The notes beneath the pieces were generated by a model that saw only the letters and a program-made list of their open reading frames with translations, ran no database searches and was not told where the DNA came from. Shown here piece after piece: positions 6,659 through 9,684 of a DNA stretch of 9,684 nt (the first letter of the stretch is position 1; the number at the start of each line of letters is the position of its first letter). The position numbers and the translations under genes are program-made. Source of the DNA: UBA5972 sp002430125 (GTDB lineage Bacteria > Pseudomonadota > Alphaproteobacteria > Rhodobacterales > Rhodobacteraceae); contig CALBIC010000005.1 in assembly GCA_937892915.1 (NCBI GenBank), positions 1-9,684 on the forward strand, read 5' to 3'.

Positions 6659-6716
6659 TCGGTTAGTCGGTTAGTCGGTTAGTCGGTTAGTCGGTTAGTC
6701 GGTTAGTCGGTTAGTC
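6656..6716 (+). repeat. Octanucleotide tandem repeat, unit GGTTAGTC, seven perfect copies
   Basis: Seven identical copies of GGTTAGTC fill 6661-6716, preceded by a partial unit (TAGTC, 6656-6660) containing the LysR stop codon. The array starts inside a perfect 10-bp palindrome CGACTAGTCG (6652-6661). Because the unit is 8 bases long and contains TAG, the array stops translation in all three forward frames. Perfect copies suggest recent expansion by slippage. No hairpin can form within one strand because the unit's reverse complement is absent. A role as a protein-binding array or simple slippage product cannot be decided from the sequence. Confidence 0.95.
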
Positions 6717-7012
6717 GAATAATCCGCGAATCAACAAGGCGAAGGCAAGGCAGTGAAATGTGGCAGTTTGCACATAATTTCTGCCCCTTGCGATCAATGG
6801 GTCCAGCAACGCCCTACTGTTTCCAAAATGAATTGGAATGTGCGGAAATCAAGCCACTAAGGTGCTGAATATTGGTCACTTTGTGACAAATGTTTGACAT
6901 GGTCGCAGGACTAAGGCACATCTTTTTGCGAGAAAAGAACATCAATCGCTGACCGATCCCACTAAGAATTGGGGACTTATCCGAGGTCGTCAGCGAAGTA
7001 TCGGAGTTTACT
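6717..7012. other. Long spacer upstream of the PhyH-like gene
   Basis: No convincing gene is visible here. Together with the octamer array it makes a 354-base gap between the LysR stop and the next start. It holds a loose inverted repeat GGCAG (6762-6766)/CTGCC (6781-6785) without a T-run, the operator-like palindrome at 6871-6891, a TTGACA hexamer at 6894-6899 and the ribosome site GGAG (7003-7006). Confidence 0.5.
6871..6899 (+). promoter_or_regulatory. Palindromic operator candidate next to a -35 hexamer
   Basis: GTCAC (6875-6879) and GTGAC (6883-6887) form a perfect dyad around TTT. The symmetry extends outward as ATT...AAT, with one mismatched pair, over 21 bases (6871-6891). Three bases later is a perfect TTGACA (6894-6899). 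No convincing -10 is found at 16-18 bases (the sequence there is GCACATCT). A dimeric regulator bound here would touch the -35 region of the promoter for the PhyH-like gene, whose ATG is at 7013. Confidence 0.45.
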
Positions 7013-7918
7013 ATGCTGCCTTCTAAACAAACGCTTCCCAAGGGGCTGGCGATTGCTGCGCAAAGCGCTGAATTCTGGCGCCGTATGGCCCCTGAACTGA
7101 CAATATCGGACGCCCAACCGCGCAGTACGATTTCACGTCAATCAGATCTGGCGCACAAAGAAATGATGGCGCTTGTCAATGACGGGTTCCTGCATCTTGA
7201 ACAGCCGGGCATGGAAGCCGATTTCGCTTTGCTCGCCACAGTCGTGCAGCGGATCGTGTCGGCCGGTCTGCCGCCCGCTTTTATTGGGGTCTACGACGAA
7301 GCCTGGGCCTTAGCCGGGCAACTCAGCGAGGTTCTGAACGTCTTGTTTGGCGGCAAGGCCATGATGGTGCCAAATTTCAGCGCGAGTTTCAGCACCCATG
7401 GCGATCAGGGCGTACCGGCCCATCGCCGCCGCCCGCGTCAGGGGGTTTTTGCTGATGGGCGGCCAAAATCGGTGACCGTATGGATGCCGCTGACCCGTGC
7501 AACCGCCCGAAACGGCTGCGTCTATGCGGTACCGGCAAGTCAGGATCGCAACTATGGCAAACCTGATCCGGCTAGGGCGGATTCAAGCCTTCTGGCCATT
7601 CGCGCATTGCCTGCTGAACCCGGCGATGTCCTGATCTGGACCGGCGAGACATATCACTGGCAAGCGCGCACAGCCCGTCACCATGATGACGGCCCCCTGA
7701 CCAGCCTGACCTGGGAATTCCAGAGCCGCGACATCGCCCCGCTGGAGGGGGTGTTGGTGGACAGCTATCCCTATGTGCCGTTTGAAACCCGGCTGGGGAT
7801 TCTGGCCCGCCAAATGCCACAACATACGGCGGAAATGACCGGCAACCCGGTTTGGCGCGCGGTGCAGATGACACTGGCCAACCGCTATCCGCTAAAGTCG
7901 GGCGGACTGCGCGCTTAA
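7013..7918 (+). CDS. Phytanoyl-CoA dioxygenase (PhyH) family protein with an altered iron site
   Basis: The 301-residue protein matches the PhyH family of Fe(II)/2-oxoglutarate oxygenases by eye: DGFLHLEQPGMEADF near residue 57, PKSVTVWMPLTRATARNGCV (151-170), YAVPASQDRNYG, and EPGDVLIWTGETYHWQARTA (202-221) with the distal His at 215. The usual proximal motif H-x-D should lie in GVPAHRRRPRQGVF, but it reads H137-R-R139, so the carboxylate ligand is Arg. The 2-oxoglutarate-binding Arg usually found after the distal His also seems replaced (GPLTSLTWEF, 227-236). The protein may be a non-catalytic or repurposed relative. A ribosome site GGAG sits six bases before the ATG. It lies downstream of LysR in the same direction but with its own upstream region, so membership of the LysR regulon is uncertain. 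Confidence 0.75.
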   Translation: MLPSKQTLPKGLAIAAQSAEFWRRMAPELTISDAQPRSTISRQSDLAHKEMMALVNDGFLHLEQPGMEADFALLATVVQRIVSAGLPPAFIGVYDEAWALAGQLSEVLNVLFGGKAMMVPNFSASFSTHGDQGVPAHRRRPRQGVFADGRPKSVTVWMPLTRATARNGCVYAVPASQDRNYGKPDPARADSSLLAIRALPAEPGDVLIWTGETYHWQARTARHHDDGPLTSLTWEFQSRDIAPLEGVLVDSYPYVPFETRLGILARQMPQHTAEMTGNPVWRAVQMTLANRYPLKSGGLRA

Positions 7919-7921
7919 AGT

Positions 7922-7954
7922 CCTTTTATCTCCTGCGGGAATTGCGGTAGAAGG
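7922..7954 (+). other. Weak hairpin in the PhyH-asd spacer
   Basis: CCTTTTATC (7922-7930) can pair with GGTAGAAGG (7946-7954) as RNA, nine pairs including two G-U, around a 15-base loop. No T-run follows. It begins four bases after the PhyH-like stop and could be a factor-dependent terminator or part of the asd leader. Confidence 0.25.
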
Positions 7955-7988
7955 CCGAGTCCTAAACCAACCCCTCAGGAGACTTCAA

Positions 7989-9011
7989 ATGGGTTACAAA
8001 GTCGTCGTCGCGGGTGCCACAGGTAATGTGGGTCGCGAAATGCTGAACATTCTGGCGGAACGCCTGTTCCCGGTGGATGAACTAGCAGTCCTTGCCAGCC
8101 GCAAATCCCTTGGCACCGAATGCAGCTTTGGCGAAAAAACCGTGAAGACCCAGGACTTGGACACCTTCGACTTTACCGGTTGGGATATCGCGCTGTTTGC
8201 TGTTGGCTCCGAGGCGACCAAAAAATATGCGCCCAGAGCGGCCAAAGCCGGTTGTATCGTTATCGATAACAGCTCGCATTACCGCTATGACCCCGACGTA
8301 CCGCTGATCGTACCCGAAGTGAACGCCGACGCGATCTTTGGCTATTCCAAGAAGAATATCATCGCCAATCCCAACTGTTCGACCGCTCAGATGCTGGTCG
8401 CGCTGAAACCGCTGCATGACCGCGCCACGATCAAGCGCGTGGTGGTTTCGACCTATCAATCCGTGTCGGGTGCCGGCAAAGAAGGCATGGACGAGTTGTG
8501 GAACCAGACCAAAGGCATCTATGTGCCCGGTCAGGAGCGCGCACCGAAAAAATTCACCAAGCAGATCGCTTTCAACGTGATCCCGCATATCGACACGTTC
8601 ATGGAAGACGGCCAAACCAAAGAAGAATGGAAAATGGTCGCCGAAACCAAGAAGATTCTGGACCCCAAGATCAAAGTCACCGCGACCTGCGTGCGGGTTC
8701 CGGTCTTTGTCGGCCATTCCGAAGCGATCAATATCGAGTTCGAGGAACATCTGGACGAGGAAGAAGCCCGCGACATCCTGCGCGAAGCCCCCGGCATCAT
8801 GGTGATCGATAAACGCGAAGACGGCGGATACATCACCCCGGTCGAATGCGTCGGCGACTTTGCCACCTATATCAGCCGCATCCGTCAGGACCCGACGATT
8901 GATAACGGCATCAACCTGTGGTGCGTGTCCGACAACCTGCGCAAGGGTGCAGCATTGAACGCCGTGCAGATCGCCGAACTGTTGGGCCAAAAGGTGCTGA
9001 AAAAGGGCTAA
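7989..9011 (+). CDS. asd: Aspartate-semialdehyde dehydrogenase
   Basis: The 340-residue enzyme reduces L-aspartyl-4-phosphate to L-aspartate-4-semialdehyde with NADPH in the cytoplasm, feeding lysine/diaminopimelate, threonine, methionine and isoleucine synthesis. The Rossmann nucleotide loop is VVVAGATGNVGREM (residues 5-18). SSHYRYDPDVPLIVPEVN (95-112) follows, then the catalytic cysteine C130 in ANPNCSTAQM, and the catalytic base H243 in RVPVFVGHSEAI with the substrate-binding R236. Length is typical of the bacterial enzyme (335-345). AGGAG at 7977-7981 lies seven bases before the ATG. It appears complete and is the one clear housekeeping gene in the window, unrelated in function to its neighbours. 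Confidence 0.97.
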   Translation: MGYKVVVAGATGNVGREMLNILAERLFPVDELAVLASRKSLGTECSFGEKTVKTQDLDTFDFTGWDIALFAVGSEATKKYAPRAAKAGCIVIDNSSHYRYDPDVPLIVPEVNADAIFGYSKKNIIANPNCSTAQMLVALKPLHDRATIKRVVVSTYQSVSGAGKEGMDELWNQTKGIYVPGQERAPKKFTKQIAFNVIPHIDTFMEDGQTKEEWKMVAETKKILDPKIKVTATCVRVPVFVGHSEAINIEFEEHLDEEEARDILREAPGIMVIDKREDGGYITPVECVGDFATYISRIRQDPTIDNGINLWCVSDNLRKGAALNAVQIAELLGQKVLKKG

Positions 9012-9045
9012 GGCCTCGCGTCACAGTTGATTATTCCCCCCATTA

Positions 9046-9085
9046 GGGCCAGTCTTGGAATCATATTGATTTCAAAGGCTGGCCC
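9046..9085 (+). other. Long near-perfect hairpin between asd and the DUF4139-like gene
   Basis: The 5' arm 9046-9063 (starting GGGCCAGTCTT) pairs with the 3' arm 9067-9085 (ending AAGGCTGGCCC). As RNA it gives 18 pairs, two of them G-U, with one bulged A (9074) and a three-base loop TAT. There is no T-run on either side. It starts 34 bases after the asd stop and ends one base before the ATG at 9087, covering the only purine-rich ribosome-site candidate (AAAGG, 9074-9078). It may end asd transcription or hide the start of the next gene. Confidence 0.7.
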
Positions 9086-9086
9086 G

Positions 9087-9684
9087 ATGCGTTTTATGCC
9101 AGTTTTGGCATTGGCACTAAGTTTGACCACACCACTTACTACAGGCGAATACGTGGTGCGCAGCAAGATCACCCCGGCGGTGATCAGCCCCGATGGCGCA
9201 AGAATTACCCGCAGTGCGGATATCAACGTACCGGCGGGCAAGCATGTGATCGTGCTGGCGGATTTGCTGGAAGGCACGGGCGTTATGAACGGGCCGCAAA
9301 TCTCGTTCGATCATCCCGGCGTTCAGATCATCGCCTACGATGCGCGTCCCAGCGGGTTGTATCCCGTACCGAAAGTCGAATCCGATGCCGCTAAGGAAGC
9401 CAAGGCCGCGCCCAGTACGATCTTAAGCTGGATCAGAAAGGCGCAAAGGGCAAGATTTCCATCGACCGCAGCGCGGCTGTCGTAATCTTTTCCGGCTCCG
9501 AAGCATGGCAAAGCGTTGATGTCACCTTGTCGTCAGCCCAGATCGCCTTTCTGATCGCCAAGCTGAAAAACACCTCGGGCGGGCCATTGCTGCCCGGATC
9601 GATCCAGATTTTCCGCGATGGGGTCTATATCGGCCAAGGCAACATGCCCGCCATCGGCATTGGCGAGGAAATCGAACTGTCCTT
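9087..9684 (+). pseudogene. Broken mucoidy inhibitor A / DUF4139-like gene (3' end outside the window)
   Basis: From ATG 9087 a hydrophobic, signal-peptide-like start (MRFMPVLALALSLTTPL) leads into VISPDGARITRSADINVPAG and a region ending ESDAAKEAKAA, as in the N-terminal domain of MuiA/DUF4139 proteins just before their coiled coil. At about 9405-9418 the frame is lost and reaches TAA at 9483. From about 9413 another frame reads YDLKLDQKGAKGKISIDRSA, then FSGSEAWQSVDVTLSSAQ and GPLLPGSIQIFRDGVYIGQG, open to the window edge; this resembles the DUF4139 C-terminal domain. The central coiled coil, around 200 residues in full-length relatives, is absent. Members are envelope proteins of poorly defined role. 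Family call is by pattern; the frame break is seen directly. Confidence 0.68.

Noticed and set aside
8082..8990. Long minus-strand open frame (302 codons) opposite asd
   Set aside because: Antisense shadow of a strongly conserved housekeeping gene; its sequence is the His/Asp/Gly-rich text typical of such shadows.
9027..9086. Earlier TTG start for the DUF4139-like gene
   Set aside because: It would place the strong hairpin at 9046-9085 inside the coding region and put unrelated residues before the signal-peptide-like start; no ribosome site precedes it.

Overview
The window looks like a piece of chromosome from a marine alphaproteobacterium, most likely a Rhodobacteraceae (Roseobacter-group) organism. 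This rests on protein style rather than a marker gene. It carries a Hint-domain remnant of the kind common in that family, a typical Rhodobacteraceae-like aspartate-semialdehyde dehydrogenase, GC-leaning codon use, and a small aromatic/N-compound oxygenase operon with a divergent LysR regulator. No tRNA, rRNA, CRISPR array, integrase or intact insertion sequence was seen.

Layout. (1) 1-374: possibly the last codons of an unidentified gene, then non-coding DNA with a plausible promoter. (2) 375-1028 (+): a DsbA/FrnE-type thiol oxidoreductase. (3) 1147-1625 (-): the remains of a Hint-domain protein, with N- and C-terminal ends joined out of frame and the middle missing. (4) 1899-5635 (-): four tightly packed genes transcribed leftward, in order an HpaB-type flavin monooxygenase, a RidA-family protein, a Rieske non-heme-iron oxygenase alpha subunit and a DUF1028 (Ntn-hydrolase-like) protein. 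(5) 5747-6658 (+): a divergent LysR regulator whose stop codon runs into seven perfect copies of an 8-bp repeat. (6) 7013-7918 (+): a phytanoyl-CoA-dioxygenase-like protein lacking a canonical iron ligand, preceded by a 354-bp spacer with an operator-like palindrome. (7) 7989-9011 (+): asd, a housekeeping gene. (8) 9087 to the end (+): a broken, internally deleted mucoidy-inhibitor-A/DUF4139-like gene, preceded by a nearly perfect 40-nt hairpin.

The centre of interest is the four-gene operon plus LysR. Spacings of 25, 9 and 1 bp argue for one transcript. Two different oxygenases, a Rid protein and a putative amidohydrolase together suggest breakdown of a small nitrogen-containing, probably cyclic or N-methylated compound: ring hydroxylation, further oxygenation or ring opening, handling of an imine/enamine, then amide hydrolysis. 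The Rieske protein has Glu in place of the usual bridging Asp, as in oxygenases acting on quaternary ammonium compounds such as carnitine. Methylated pyridine carboxylates (homarine, trigonelline) or other betaine-like osmolytes are therefore reasonable guesses, but the substrate cannot be read from the sequence. No reductase for either oxygenase is encoded here.

Two genes near opposite ends of the window (Hint, DUF4139) show the same kind of damage, an intact start and end with the middle gone. This points to gene decay by internal deletion or to an assembly artefact.
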